Assembly (NCBI GenBank): GCA_021777215.1
Contig: JAJYDS010000004.1
Coordinates: 1 to 64,000 of the forward strand
Reading direction: 5' to 3'
From: a bacterium
GTDB taxonomy: Bacteria > Babelota > Babeliae > Babelales > Vermiphilaceae
Length of the DNA: 64,000 nucleotides
Positions 29,695-38,526 of the stretch are shown piece by piece (positions within the stretch are counted from its first letter, which is position 1; each line of letters starts with the position of its first letter). Made by a program: the position numbers and the translations under genes. The notes below the pieces were generated by a model. That model ran no database searches. It was not told the origin of the DNA and was given only the letters and a program-made list of their open reading frames with translations.

Positions 29695-30086
29695 TTGTGC
29701 CTTTGGCGGCTTTTTAACTGGAGATCTCGAGTGTTGTCTCCTCTCTGTTGGCTTAATGAGAGGCGTAAGGGATTATTAAGGTAAGTGAATTTCCTGGGGA
29801 TGCTCGGGGCTTTATTAGTGAGGAGAGCGGTTGATGCACTAGTATACAATGGAAGACCCGGGTCGTGGGTTTGGTTAATAAATTGACAATGAGAAAGATT
29901 TGCGTCGAGACGATTCCCCGTGTACTATTATGAGACACCCTTGTCTGCGGTGTGTCAGCAAGAAGATCTTCCCGAATGCAGGGGCACGTATGGTGCTACA
30001 GGAAGAGCTTTTTTTTCGAAAGGGGATTCAGATGTGAGCGGTTTGTGCGATGGGTGATTTTTTTCACCGTGTCGTAAGATTATTTT
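29695..30086. other. Gene-free stretch between lon and the translocases
   Basis: No plausible gene on either strand. It holds the palindrome GACCCGGGTC (29855-29864) and a GACACC/GGTGT pair near 29934-29956. I tested it for 6S, RNase P and tmRNA hallmarks by eye and saw none. Confidence 0.4.
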
Positions 30087-30114
30087 TTTACAAAAGCCTT
30101 ATTTTTGGTACTAT
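30087..30114 (+). promoter_or_regulatory. Promoter of the first ATP/ADP translocase gene
   Basis: -35 TTTACA (30087-30092), 16-base spacer, and -10 TACTAT (30109-30114) with an upstream TGG extension. The start codon is at 30163. Confidence 0.55.
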
Positions 30115-30162
30115 TTATAGTAAAATGTGTCGTTGTCTAGTTTTTCTTATGAGAGGGATTTG

Positions 30163-31524
30163 ATGTTCAAACGTATAGCTTCAGCTCTTTGGGGCAAGTT
30201 TGAGAACAGGGAAGAGGTGATAAAGTTCGTCTCCCTGGGCTTTATTTTTATGCTTATTATTGGCACGTACTGGGCTTTTAGACCTATGAAAGACAGTATT
30301 TTTAATACCATTGTTGGTTTTAAGGACTGGCAACCGGTTGCCAAATGGTTGTCTATTGTTGTCAGCTTTCCTCTGTTGTTCATCTATGCAAAATTGATTG
30401 ACAGATTCCCTCGTCATAAAGTCTTCTACATGATTACCATATTTTATGGTCTTCTGGGTGTTTTCTTCACCTGGGCGTTCATGAACCCAGAAATTGGTTT
30501 GGCAAATACCGTTGCCAGTCCAACGCGTATTATTGGTTGGGCTTGGTATTTGTATGTTGAGAGTTTTGGCTCGCTCATTGTGGCTCTTTTCTGGGCTATC
30601 GCGAGTGATATTACGATGCCTGATGCGGCAAAGCGAGGCTTCCCTTTGATCGTGCTTGTCGGTCAAATGGGTAATATTGTCGGGCCGTACTACTTGCGTG
30701 CAAAGCGTCTTGGTTTTGAAAATAGTGCGCCACTTGTTGGTATTTGCGCCGGCTTCATTTTTGCCATGACCGGATTAATGTGGCTCTTTATGCATCTTAT
30801 GCCAAAATCGCAATTGGTTGGTTACCACAGCGGTGAGGAAGAATCAATGGAAGAGCCAACCTTCTTCGAGGGGTTGAAGTTGCTCTTAACGCGTGGTTAT
30901 TTGGCAGCAATTTTCTTAATTGTTTCTATTTATGAAGTAGTAATTACTATTTTAGATTATCTCTTTAAGTCGACCTATACGAGCCAGATGGTTGAGCAAG
31001 GTGTGCCAAAACACTTGGCGGAAGCTATGTTTAGTGAATATTTGGCCGATTATGCAGTATGGGTTGGTATTATCGCCTTTGGCAGTGTGCTTTTTGGCAT
31101 CAACAACATTCAGCGTCGCATGGGTATGACTGCCTCGTTGGTAGCGATGCCAATTCTGACAGCTGGGCTTGTGTTGACCGTATGGTATAATCCAAGCAAT
31201 GTGTACATTCTTTCTTGGGTTATGGTTATTGCTAAGGCGGTAAACTATGCTTTGAATGGTCCAACGATTAAGCAATTATATATTCCAACAAGCAAAGAAG
31301 CTAAGTATAAAGCACAATCTTGGATTGAGATGTTTGGTTCACGTTCATCCAAAGGTATTGGTTCTTATGTAAATACCTTTAGAGTTAAACTTGGTTCTGT
31401 TGGTGCGTTTGTGAACTTTACTAGCTTGATTTCATTGGCGCTTGTTGGTGGCTGGTTGTTGGTCGTTGTCTATGCAGCAACCATGTACAACAAAGCTATT
31501 AAAGAGAAGAGGGTAGTGTGCTAG
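30163..31524 (+). CDS. ATP/ADP translocase, Tlc family (copy 1)
   Basis: 453 residues with about 11-12 hydrophobic segments. Tlc carriers exchange host ATP for bacterial ADP, or import other nucleotides, in obligate intracellular bacteria such as Chlamydiae and Rickettsiales. Visible landmarks are a first span with FMLIIGTYWAFRPMKDSIFN, the FYMITIFYGLLGVFFTW region, and the late NGPTIKQLYIPTSKEAKYKAQ followed by GSRSSKGIGS. Start 30163 follows GAGAGGG; a GTG 12 codons earlier has no site. It is the first of two tandem genes and has its own terminator. Whether it carries ATP/ADP or other nucleotides cannot be told from sequence. Confidence 0.92.
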   Translation: MFKRIASALWGKFENREEVIKFVSLGFIFMLIIGTYWAFRPMKDSIFNTIVGFKDWQPVAKWLSIVVSFPLLFIYAKLIDRFPRHKVFYMITIFYGLLGVFFTWAFMNPEIGLANTVASPTRIIGWAWYLYVESFGSLIVALFWAIASDITMPDAAKRGFPLIVLVGQMGNIVGPYYLRAKRLGFENSAPLVGICAGFIFAMTGLMWLFMHLMPKSQLVGYHSGEEESMEEPTFFEGLKLLLTRGYLAAIFLIVSIYEVVITILDYLFKSTYTSQMVEQGVPKHLAEAMFSEYLADYAVWVGIIAFGSVLFGINNIQRRMGMTASLVAMPILTAGLVLTVWYNPSNVYILSWVMVIAKAVNYALNGPTIKQLYIPTSKEAKYKAQSWIEMFGSRSSKGIGSYVNTFRVKLGSVGAFVNFTSLISLALVGGWLLVVVYAATMYNKAIKEKRVVC

Positions 31525-31577
31525 TGTTTGCCGATAATCGATTGTGCAGCCTAGTGATGCATTGGTAGATCAATAGT

Positions 31578-31619
31578 GGGCCTTATGGAAGTTGTATGCT
31601 TCCAGAAGGCCCTTTTTTT
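31578..31619 (+). terminator. Terminator between the two translocase genes
   Basis: GGGCCTT...GGAAG (31578-31591) pairs with CTTCC...AAGGCCC (31599-31612) with a 2-base internal mismatch, then seven T. Confidence 0.8.
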
Positions 31620-31652
31620 AGGTGACATACATAAAGCAAGAGGGGTGATTGT

Positions 31653-33071
31653 ATGGATCTGGGGATTTCTCGGTTGATGCATAAACTTTTTTATGTTGAG
31701 CCAAGCGAGCGGGTTAAGCTCTTTTTTCTTACGTTAATTTATTTTTTGATTATTATTACCTACACTGTTGCCAAAGAGTTTAAAGATTCTGTTTTTGTGA
31801 GTGTTGTCGGTAAAAGCTATGTGCCGGCTGCCAAAATTATGGCGTGGCTTGCGCTTATTCCTGCTATTTTTATCTATTCTAAACTCGTAGATAAATTGCG
31901 CCGGTATCAGTTGCTCTGTTTTTATAGTTTGGTTTTTGGCATTCTGGGTCTTGTTTTTACCGTATTAATGGGGCATGCCACTATAGGTTTGCAAAATACG
32001 AATGCCAGTGCTTCTCGTTTATTTGGTTGGATTTTCTATTTCTTTGTTGAGGGGTATTCTCCTTTTTTGGTGAGTGTGTTTTGGGCATTTGCTAACTCGG
32101 TTAACAGTCCCGACTCTGCAAAAAAAACCTATGGGCTTATGGTCTCAGGTTCTAAGTTGGGTGGTTGTTTGAGTGCTGGCTTGGGATGGTATATTTTTAG
32201 TTCTCAGCTCATGAGTTCCTTGAGTGACACGGCGCGGCATCAGTGGGTATTTGGTATTACTTCTGCAATCCTTCTTTTGATTGTACCGGTTGTCTATTAT
32301 TTAATGAAAAAAGTACCGGGGTATCAGATGCATGGGTATGAAGCTGCCTACCGTGTTGAAAAGGCAAAAAGTAAAAAAGGCGCTTCAGAAACGGGTATTT
32401 GGGCCGGTATTGTTATGCTCTTTCGCTATCCCTATGCCATGGGTATTTTCGGTATGGTCTTTTTTTATGAAGTTATTCAAACCGTCTTTAGCTATCTGAG
32501 GCTTGATGCGGCACAGGCGAATACCCATTCGATGGGCGCTTTTACGGGCAATTTATTTAAGTTAATTTTTATTTCTCACCTTATAGGTTTTTTTATTTCT
32601 CTTTTAGGTACCGGAGCGCTTTTGCGTCGCTTGGGGGAGCGAACCTGTCTTCTTCTGATTCCTCTTACGAGTGGTGCCATGGTTTTGTATATGGTTATTT
32701 CTGGTCTTTCGCCCGCGGCTATAGGCTTTGCCTTTGTAACGCTTAAATCGATTAACTATGCGTTTAGTTGGCCTGTGCGGGAAAGCCTCTATATTCCAAC
32801 GGTTAAAGAGATTAAATTTAAATCTAAATCATGGATTGATGCATTTGGTAGCAAGTTCGCCAAAGCAACTGGTTCAACCTTTAATATTATCGCTACCGGA
32901 GCAGGAGCGCTGTTTTTGCAAGTGCACATGATTTTTTTTGGTGTGCTCGTAGTTTTATGGACTTTGACAGCCTGGTTGCTTGGTAAGCGTTTTGATCTTG
33001 CGGTATCTCGAAACGAGGTTATTGGTGCTGATGATTACGTAAAGCCAGCCGAGCAAAAAGCTGCAGAGTGA
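31653..33071 (+). CDS. ATP/ADP translocase, Tlc family (copy 2)
   Basis: 472 residues, about 12 membrane spans, clearly related to the upstream gene (shared TVAKEFKDSVF versus FRPMKDSIF, and the late VRESLYIPTVKEIKFKSKSW versus TIKQLYIPTSKEAKYKAQSW). Divergence between copies suggests different substrates. It has a soluble tail (NEVIGADDYVKPAEQKAAE). GAGGGG precedes the ATG. It is followed by the rpsB promoter. Confidence 0.92.
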   Translation: MDLGISRLMHKLFYVEPSERVKLFFLTLIYFLIIITYTVAKEFKDSVFVSVVGKSYVPAAKIMAWLALIPAIFIYSKLVDKLRRYQLLCFYSLVFGILGLVFTVLMGHATIGLQNTNASASRLFGWIFYFFVEGYSPFLVSVFWAFANSVNSPDSAKKTYGLMVSGSKLGGCLSAGLGWYIFSSQLMSSLSDTARHQWVFGITSAILLLIVPVVYYLMKKVPGYQMHGYEAAYRVEKAKSKKGASETGIWAGIVMLFRYPYAMGIFGMVFFYEVIQTVFSYLRLDAAQANTHSMGAFTGNLFKLIFISHLIGFFISLLGTGALLRRLGERTCLLLIPLTSGAMVLYMVISGLSPAAIGFAFVTLKSINYAFSWPVRESLYIPTVKEIKFKSKSWIDAFGSKFAKATGSTFNIIATGAGALFLQVHMIFFGVLVVLWTLTAWLLGKRFDLAVSRNEVIGADDYVKPAEQKAAE

Positions 33072-33076
33072 AATAA

Positions 33077-33104
33077 TTGAAAAATACCTGTACTCTGGTA
33101 CACT
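33077..33104 (+). promoter_or_regulatory. rpsB promoter
   Basis: -35 TTGAAA (33077-33082), 16-base spacer, -10 TACACT (33099-33104) extended as GGTACACT. The leader of about 100 bases has small hairpins (GACCC/GGGTC at 33153-33167) that could be an S2 autoregulatory site; this is speculation. Confidence 0.65.
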
Positions 33105-33211
33105 TTTGAACAGAGTAAACTGCTTGCTTTCTTTTGGTGAGGGTGGTTACCTGACCCGAGGTGGGTCAAACCTAGAAGGCAATAGCAATAACCCTTAGTT
33201 AAGGATGTTTG

Positions 33212-34069
33212 ATGATTGATTTTAGAAAACTTGTTGAAGCCGGTGTGCATTTTGGACACCAACGTTCCCGTAAATGTCCAAAAATGGATCCCTATATCTG
33301 GGGCATTAAGAATGATACCCTCTTGATTGATGTGTCAAAAACGGCACATTGTCTTGAAAAAGCGGCTACCTTTTTAGAAGATGTGGCAGCTCAGGGTAAG
33401 GGAATTTTATGGGTAGGTACCAAAAAGCCAGCCCAAGATATTATTTCCTCTGCGGCAATGAATTTAAAGATGCCGTACGTTAGTCATCGATGGGTCGGTG
33501 GTACGCTCAGTAACTATGGCCAAGTTAAGAAATCGATCACCAAGATGTTGCATCTTGAGGATGTCGTGGCAAAAAGTGAGCAATATCCTCATTATAAGAA
33601 AAAAGAAATAAACGTATTTCAAAAGCAGATTGCCCGTTTACAAAAGAGTGTGGGCGGTATTCGCGGTTTATCCTGGCCTGTAGGCGCGCTGGTATTAGTT
33701 GACGTTTCCAAAGAACGTTCGGCGCTTAAAGAAGCGATTGCTATGGGTGTGCCAGTGGTTGCATTGGTTGATACTAATGCCGATCCTTCGTTGGTTGATT
33801 ATGTTATTCCAGCCAATGATGACGCTCCTCGTTCTATAAAATTGCTTATTAATTACTTGGCTGAAGCGGCAGCGCGGGGTAAGGCTCGTGCGGTTGAGAT
33901 GGCTGATCAAGAAATAGAGCGTGTACCATTACGCGATGATGTCTTGGCGTTGGTACAGGAAGAAGATTCCGAGGTAGAAGGTGCTGGTAAAAGCAAGACT
34001 GCTCGAAAAGAAGAACGCGGCAAGGTTGCAGTTAAGCGCACCAAAAAAGAAGGCTTTGACAAGCGCTAA
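33212..34069 (+). CDS. rpsB: 30S ribosomal protein S2
   Basis: 285 residues; most S2 proteins have about 240. Core motifs are VEAGVHFGHQRSRKCPKMD near the start, MPYVSHRWVGGTLSNYG, and VALVDTNADPSLVDYVIPANDDA. The extra C-terminal tail from residue ~245 is Lys/Glu-rich. The ATG at 33212 follows AAGGATG; a TTG directly before it is possible. The usual partner tsf (EF-Ts) is absent; tRNA-Ser follows after 23 bases. Confidence 0.95.
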   Translation: MIDFRKLVEAGVHFGHQRSRKCPKMDPYIWGIKNDTLLIDVSKTAHCLEKAATFLEDVAAQGKGILWVGTKKPAQDIISSAAMNLKMPYVSHRWVGGTLSNYGQVKKSITKMLHLEDVVAKSEQYPHYKKKEINVFQKQIARLQKSVGGIRGLSWPVGALVLVDVSKERSALKEAIAMGVPVVALVDTNADPSLVDYVIPANDDAPRSIKLLINYLAEAAARGKARAVEMADQEIERVPLRDDVLALVQEEDSEVEGAGKSKTARKEERGKVAVKRTKKEGFDKR

Positions 34070-34092
34070 TCCTGTCAAAGGTGCTTTGATGA

Positions 34093-34184
34093 GGAGAGAT
34101 GTCTGAGTGGTCGAAAGAGCACGATTGGAAATCGTGTATGTCTCGAAAGAGGCATCGAGGGTTCGAATCCCTCTCTCTCCGCCA
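34093..34184 (+). tRNA. tRNA-Ser (anticodon GGA)
   Basis: 92 bases with a long variable arm and encoded CCA. Acceptor GGAGAGA/TCTCTCC, anticodon stem CACGA/TCGTG with loop TTGGAAA, T-arm GGGTTCGAATCCC. It reads UCC and UCU. It lies 23 bases after rpsB with no promoter of its own, so it is probably cotranscribed. A perfect 11-bp hairpin (34182-34192 with 34198-34208) begins at its CCA end. Confidence 0.95.
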
Positions 34185-34261
34185 GTCATTTCTAAATGAA
34201 ATGACTGGTAAGCCAGTCTAAGGCGGTGGAGATTAGACTAGCGATGTGAGAATAAAAATAT

Positions 34262-34348
34262 GGGGAAGCGGATAAGGAATTGAGTGTTTACTCTGTCAGG
34301 TCCGAGAGGAAGCAGCAGGAGCACTTTGGTTCTTGTATTCGGTTCCCC
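34262..34348 (+). ncRNA. ffs: Signal recognition particle RNA, small bacterial type
   Basis: The conserved domain-IV core GTCAGGTCCGAGAGGAAGCA is at 34295-34314. The ends GGGGAA (34262-34267) and TTCCCC (34343-34348) close a helix, giving about 87 bases. The T-rich stretch after 34348 may terminate it. The RNA binds Ffh and targets membrane proteins. It lies directly before dnaX, a known arrangement in other bacteria. Confidence 0.9.
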
Positions 34349-34462
34349 GTTTGTTTAGTGTGGTTGAATGATTTGTAGGTAAAAATGGGGTGAGTGGAGT
34401 GAAGGCGCGTTTTGTAATTAGGTATATTTTTTTTAGTGTTGCATGCGACGAGTGAGAACACC

Positions 34463-36388
34463 ATGAATCTCAATCTTGCGCGAAAATGGCGATCAAAAAA
34501 TTTTGATACGATCGCTGGCCAAGAATTAACAATCAAAATGCTCAAGAACAGTTTGTATCTCGGGCAATTTTTTCCCGTCTATCTTTTTTCTGGGCAGCGA
34601 GGATGTGGTAAAACAACAACAGCGCGCGTTTTTGCTGCTGCGGTTAATTGTGAGTTTTTGCCAGAATTTCAAAAGAATCCAAAACAACAGGTTATTCCTT
34701 GCTTGCAGTGTGCTTCTTGTAAGGCTATGGCTTTGGGACAGCATCCTGATTTTATTGAGATGGACGCTGCTTCACACACCGGTGTTGATGATGTGCGTGC
34801 CATTACGCAAGATGCTGCATTGTTGCCCGTGATGGGGCGTAAAAAAGTATATCTCATTGATGAGGCTCATATGTTGAGTAAAGCGGCTTTTAATGCGCTT
34901 CTTAAGATAATGGAAGAGCCGCCGCTCTCAGTTTTTTTTATTCTGGCAACCACGGATCCACATAAAATCATTGATACGGTTAAGTCTCGCTGCTTTCAAC
35001 TCTCTTTTAAAGCGGTGAGCTCTGAGCCCCTCCTGGCTCATTTGCAAGAAGTTTGTGCTTCTGAGCAAATTCGGTATGCGCCTGGTGGGCTTGAGCAGAT
35101 AATTCAAGCGACTGAAGGTTCAGTGCGTGATGCCTTGAACATGGTTGAACAGGTGAGATTTTCAAGCGGCATAATAACACCAGAGGCGGTACAGGCCTTG
35201 CTTGGTCAGCTGACCGATGAACAGGCGTTACGGCTTTTTGAGATCATTTTGCATAAAGGACCGCGAGAGGTTTTGTCATTTTTGCAAGCGCATAAGCTTT
35301 ATTCTTTTTCTGCACCGGTTATCTGGCGCACATTAGCCGAACTAGTGCGTGCTGCATTATGGGTGCGTCATGGCGCTGCGCCACAGGCGTATAAAGAATT
35401 TCAAGCGCAGCTGCAGCAGCTGGTGATGGGTGTATCTGTTGAGCGGTTGCGGGCATTAGCAGAATTGTTGTATGAGCATGAGCAATTATTTTTGCGTACG
35501 ACAGCCCAGTATGAGTTGATCGAATTGCTTTTATTGCGTATGTGTAAGCAGACAAGTTCTGATGAGTCTTCTGGTTCGGCAGGTGTTCCTTCAAGTCCAA
35601 GTGCGGTTGCTCTGACGATTAAAGAACCGGTTGCTGCCGAACAAGAAGAAGAGACTGACGACGAAGAAGATGATGATTCAGAAGAGATTATTGATGATGC
35701 GCTCAGTCGTGCGCCATGGGACCTCTTTCTTGTTGATGTTGAGCAAATAAAAGATCCGTTGCTGAGTTCTATTTTCACTCAAGGGACGTTTGTTGCGCAT
35801 ACGCCCGATGAGGGCTCTCTTGAAGTGCAGTTCAGTAAAGAATTGATCTTCTTTAAAGATTGGCTTGAAGATACTAAAAAATCATGGTTGCCTCTTTTGC
35901 AGAAACAATTTGGATCATCTGTATGCTTTACACCCCTATTTACTGGTCTTTCTCGCACTGCTGAAAAAAAAGCGCATACGAGTTCGCAGACTGCGGTAAC
36001 TTCGGAATCGTTTCTGGTAGCGGATACTTCAAGCGCCATTTCTAAGGGTGTCCAAGTGGCAGGTGCTCTTAAGAGTCCCTTAAGCGAAGAGGGTTTTGCG
36101 TCCCAAGCAGTAAAAACGAGCTCTGCCACTACACAAAAAAATGTGCCGGCAAAAGCAGGATGGACAGGGCAGAAAAGTAGTGGGACTTGGGGAGCGCCGC
36201 ATGCCCAGCGGGGACAGTTTTCCAGTCAAGCGCGTTATGCCAGTCCGCGTGGTGTTGGGCCACGACCAAAGCCTGAACGATCATTAGATGTATCTGATGC
36301 ATCCATGTGGAAAAAAGCAACCATGCTGACTCACTATTTTCCTGGTACTTTGAGTGAAATAGAAGAAAAAGTGGAGAACACTCTGTGA
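34463..36388 (+). CDS. dnaX: DNA polymerase III subunits gamma and tau
   Basis: 641 residues. The clamp loader opens and loads the beta clamp. Walker A SGQRGCGKTTT (residues ~43-53), a zinc module with C80, C83 and C86 (CLQCASC), and DEAHMLSKAAFNALLKIMEE are visible, then SRC-x-Q at the arginine finger region. A Glu/Asp-rich linker (DDEEDDDSEEIIDD) near 410 leads to the tau part, with a Ser/Gly-rich linker before the final helix. Start 34463 is the family-typical MNLNLARKWR. Its stop overlaps the der start by four bases. Confidence 0.95.
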   Translation: MNLNLARKWRSKNFDTIAGQELTIKMLKNSLYLGQFFPVYLFSGQRGCGKTTTARVFAAAVNCEFLPEFQKNPKQQVIPCLQCASCKAMALGQHPDFIEMDAASHTGVDDVRAITQDAALLPVMGRKKVYLIDEAHMLSKAAFNALLKIMEEPPLSVFFILATTDPHKIIDTVKSRCFQLSFKAVSSEPLLAHLQEVCASEQIRYAPGGLEQIIQATEGSVRDALNMVEQVRFSSGIITPEAVQALLGQLTDEQALRLFEIILHKGPREVLSFLQAHKLYSFSAPVIWRTLAELVRAALWVRHGAAPQAYKEFQAQLQQLVMGVSVERLRALAELLYEHEQLFLRTTAQYELIELLLLRMCKQTSSDESSGSAGVPSSPSAVALTIKEPVAAEQEEETDDEEDDDSEEIIDDALSRAPWDLFLVDVEQIKDPLLSSIFTQGTFVAHTPDEGSLEVQFSKELIFFKDWLEDTKKSWLPLLQKQFGSSVCFTPLFTGLSRTAEKKAHTSSQTAVTSESFLVADTSSAISKGVQVAGALKSPLSEEGFASQAVKTSSATTQKNVPAKAGWTGQKSSGTWGAPHAQRGQFSSQARYASPRGVGPRPKPERSLDVSDASMWKKATMLTHYFPGTLSEIEEKVENTL

Positions 36389-37716
36389 AAAGTTCATATC
36401 CGACTGTTGTAATCGTTGGTAGGACCAATGTTGGTAAATCAACCTTGTTTAATCGTCTTTCTGTTGATATTAAAAGTTTAACGCTTGATTATCATGGGGT
36501 GACCCGTGATTTTCTCAGGGATACCATATCATGGCAGGGGCGTACTTTTGACCTGGTTGACACCGGCGGAGTAAGTCTTCACAAAACTGAAGATGAGTTG
36601 ACAGAAAAATCACGCCAAGTTGCACTCAGTATGCTTGAAAAGGCGGATCTGGTTTTGTTTGTATGCGATGGCACCGTTGGTGTTCTTCCCGAGGATTTAG
36701 CTATTGCCAAATTGCTCCATAAGATGGGCAAGAAGGCAATTTTAGTCGTCAACAAAAGTGATACGCTTCTTGCACAAGAGCGTCAGTATGAGTTTGCACG
36801 ATTACGCCATCAGCCAGTTATTGTAATTTCGGCGCAGCATGGTGTGGGTATTGCGGATTTACTCGAAGCTATAGTGGCGGCATTGCCTGAAAAAAATGTC
36901 GAACATGAAGAGCAAAAGGTTCGTTGCCGTGTTGTATTGTTGGGCAAACCGAATGTGGGAAAATCTTCGCTTATGAATGTATTGCTCAAGCAAGAACGTT
37001 CTATTGTTGCAGACCAGCCAGGAACGACGCGGGAACCTATTTCTGAGCGTATAACATTTCATCAAGAAGATATGCTTATCACTGATACGCCGGGTATCAG
37101 AAAAAAGCATACCGTCACGGAAAAATTAGAAACAATGATGGTCGGGCGTGCATTGAGGTCCGTTGAAGAGTCTGATTTGGTGCTGCTTCTCATTGATGCG
37201 CATGAAGGCCGTATTTCAGATCAAGAACTCAAGTTGGCCTTTTATGCATTTGAAAGACAATATAAGGCGCTTATTGTATTGCGTAACAAGCAAGATCTGG
37301 TTGATGAAGATTTAAAAGAGTCTCTTGATTATAGTTTATCTGAGTATGAGTTTTTTGTTAAAAAAATCGAGACGCTTTCTATTTCCTGTATAACAGGAAA
37401 AAATGTGGGCAAGATTTTACCGTTAGTTGATCAAGTCTGGCATCGGTATACACAGCAGCTGTCCGATGAACGTGAGTTAACATTATTGTTTCAACAAGCA
37501 CTTATTGAACGGCCGCTCTTTCATCAAAGTGAAAAACTAGAAATTTTTAAAGCGCGCCAGGTTGCAACAGGACCGGTTACTATCGCCTTGCGGGTGAATA
37601 AGGTACAATGGTTTGGCGATTCGCAATTGGCCTTTTTTGAGGGCATATTGCGTGCCAAGTTCGATTTAAAGAGTGTGCCGGTTAAGTTTGTGGTACGCCG
37701 CGGTGCCATTGTTTAA
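36385..37716 (+). CDS. der: Ribosome-associated GTPase Der (EngA)
   Basis: 443 residues with a GTG start that overlaps the dnaX stop (GTGA); GGAG lies nine bases upstream. Der has two GTPase domains in tandem: P-loops GRTNVGKST (12-20) and GKPNVGKSS (187-195), switch DTGG and DTPG motifs, NKSD and NKQD base-binding motifs. A KH-like domain closes the protein. It helps mature the 50S subunit. Translational coupling to dnaX is likely. Confidence 0.96.
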   Translation: MKSSYPTVVIVGRTNVGKSTLFNRLSVDIKSLTLDYHGVTRDFLRDTISWQGRTFDLVDTGGVSLHKTEDELTEKSRQVALSMLEKADLVLFVCDGTVGVLPEDLAIAKLLHKMGKKAILVVNKSDTLLAQERQYEFARLRHQPVIVISAQHGVGIADLLEAIVAALPEKNVEHEEQKVRCRVVLLGKPNVGKSSLMNVLLKQERSIVADQPGTTREPISERITFHQEDMLITDTPGIRKKHTVTEKLETMMVGRALRSVEESDLVLLLIDAHEGRISDQELKLAFYAFERQYKALIVLRNKQDLVDEDLKESLDYSLSEYEFFVKKIETLSISCITGKNVGKILPLVDQVWHRYTQQLSDERELTLLFQQALIERPLFHQSEKLEIFKARQVATGPVTIALRVNKVQWFGDSQLAFFEGILRAKFDLKSVPVKFVVRRGAIV

Positions 37717-37746
37717 CATTGATTTTGTCTCTTGGGTTGCAGTGTC

Positions 37747-37776
37747 TTGCTAGTGCGAGGTCGTCTGCGGTACACT
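37747..37776 (+). promoter_or_regulatory. hpf promoter
   Basis: -35 TTGCTA (37747-37752), 18-base spacer, -10 TACACT (37771-37776), extended as GGTACACT. Leader of about 45 bases. Confidence 0.6.
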
Positions 37777-37829
37777 ACCGATGAGTAGATGTCTTACCGT
37801 GGTATGGATGCTGGGCTAAAGGAGAAGCT

Positions 37830-38180
37830 ATGCACAAGAGAATTACGTTTCGCAATATGGCTACATCGACTGTAATGGAAGAATATGCTAGTAAGCAGCT
37901 GAAAAAAATTGAAGACTTTTTGGCAGAAGAAAAAACACCGATATATATAGACTTGGTTTTTGAGCCATCAAAGGTACACGAGCATCATCGCGTGGAGCTT
38001 CGAGTAAAAACTCCCAATTATGATCGCATTTCAAATTATGAGCATGAAGGTATGCCTTTTTATGAGGTTGTTGATCGCGTTATCGATGTAATGTATTATG
38101 AGTTGCATGAAGATAAAAAGCGTATGGTGGAAGATCGGAAAATGGTGGGGCGCCACGAAGAGTTTAAAAAGCAACGATAA
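37830..38180 (+). CDS. hpf: Ribosome hibernation factor, HPF/RaiA family (short form)
   Basis: 116 residues. The protein binds the decoding centre of idle ribosomes. The family pattern is seen: an N-terminal strand ITFRNMATSTVMEEYASKQLKKIE, a middle with RVELRVKTPN, and the ENMYEAVDRVIDKLxxQL-like segment (PFYEVVDRVIDVMYYELHEDK). It lacks the long-form dimerisation domain. AAAGGAG lies before the ATG. The terminator begins in its stop codon. Confidence 0.9.
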   Translation: MHKRITFRNMATSTVMEEYASKQLKKIEDFLAEEKTPIYIDLVFEPSKVHEHHRVELRVKTPNYDRISNYEHEGMPFYEVVDRVIDVMYYELHEDKKRMVEDRKMVGRHEEFKKQR

Positions 38181-38194
38181 GTCGTTGTTTTTTT
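38170..38194 (+). terminator. hpf terminator overlapping the stop codon
   Basis: AGCAACGA (38170-38177) pairs with TCGTTGTT (38182-38189) through one wobble. The TAAG loop contains the stop codon, and T follows. Confidence 0.8.
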
Positions 38195-38212
38195 CGGATC
38201 GATTGGTATAAT
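38185..38212 (+). promoter_or_regulatory. tRNA-Ala promoter
   Basis: -35 TTGTTT (38185-38190), 16-base spacer, and consensus -10 TATAAT (38207-38212) with a TGG extension. It lies 37 bases before the tRNA. Confidence 0.65.
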
Positions 38213-38249
38213 TAAACCACTTATCTTTTTTGATATAAAGTTTTTGTGT

Positions 38250-38325
38250 GGGGCTGTAGCTCAGTTGGTAGAGCGCATGGATGGCATTCATGAGGTCACC
38301 GGTCCGATCCCGGTCAGCTCCACCA
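38250..38325 (+). tRNA. tRNA-Ala (anticodon GGC), unusual T-loop
   Basis: 76 bases with encoded CCA. Acceptor GGGGCTG/CAGCTCC with G3:U70, the identity element of tRNA-Ala. Anticodon stem CATGG/TCATG around ATGGCAT; anticodon GGC reads GCC and GCU. The T-loop reads TCCGATC, so position 55 is C instead of the nearly universal T. Confidence 0.92.
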
Positions 38326-38358
38326 GTCTTCGCTTGTCCAGGCCTTCCGGCTTGGCAA

Positions 38359-38381
38359 GCTACGCCTGGCTTACGCCAGTC
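38359..38381. repeat. Copy 1 of a 23-base imperfect repeat
   Basis: 19 of 23 bases match the copy at 38527-38549. Both contain CGCC-n-GG-n-TTACGCCA. The whole gap 38326-38550 holds no gene. Confidence 0.5.
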
Positions 38382-38526
38382 TTTTCAAATGATTGATATC
38401 AATAGAAAATTGGAAAGCATAGACTGCCCAAAGTAGCATTATTAAACCCCAAAGATTTACACTAAAGGCGTAGACGGGCTTATTTCTACGTGACCCCACC
38501 AAAAAAGTAATTTTTCTTTTCTGCAG

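Noticed and set aside
29753-29938. 61-residue minus-strand frame in the lon-translocase gap
   Set aside because: No ribosome site and no protein-like composition.
29559-30126. Possible 6S, RNase P or tmRNA in the long gap
   Set aside because: None of the hallmark sequences could be seen; only short palindromes are present.
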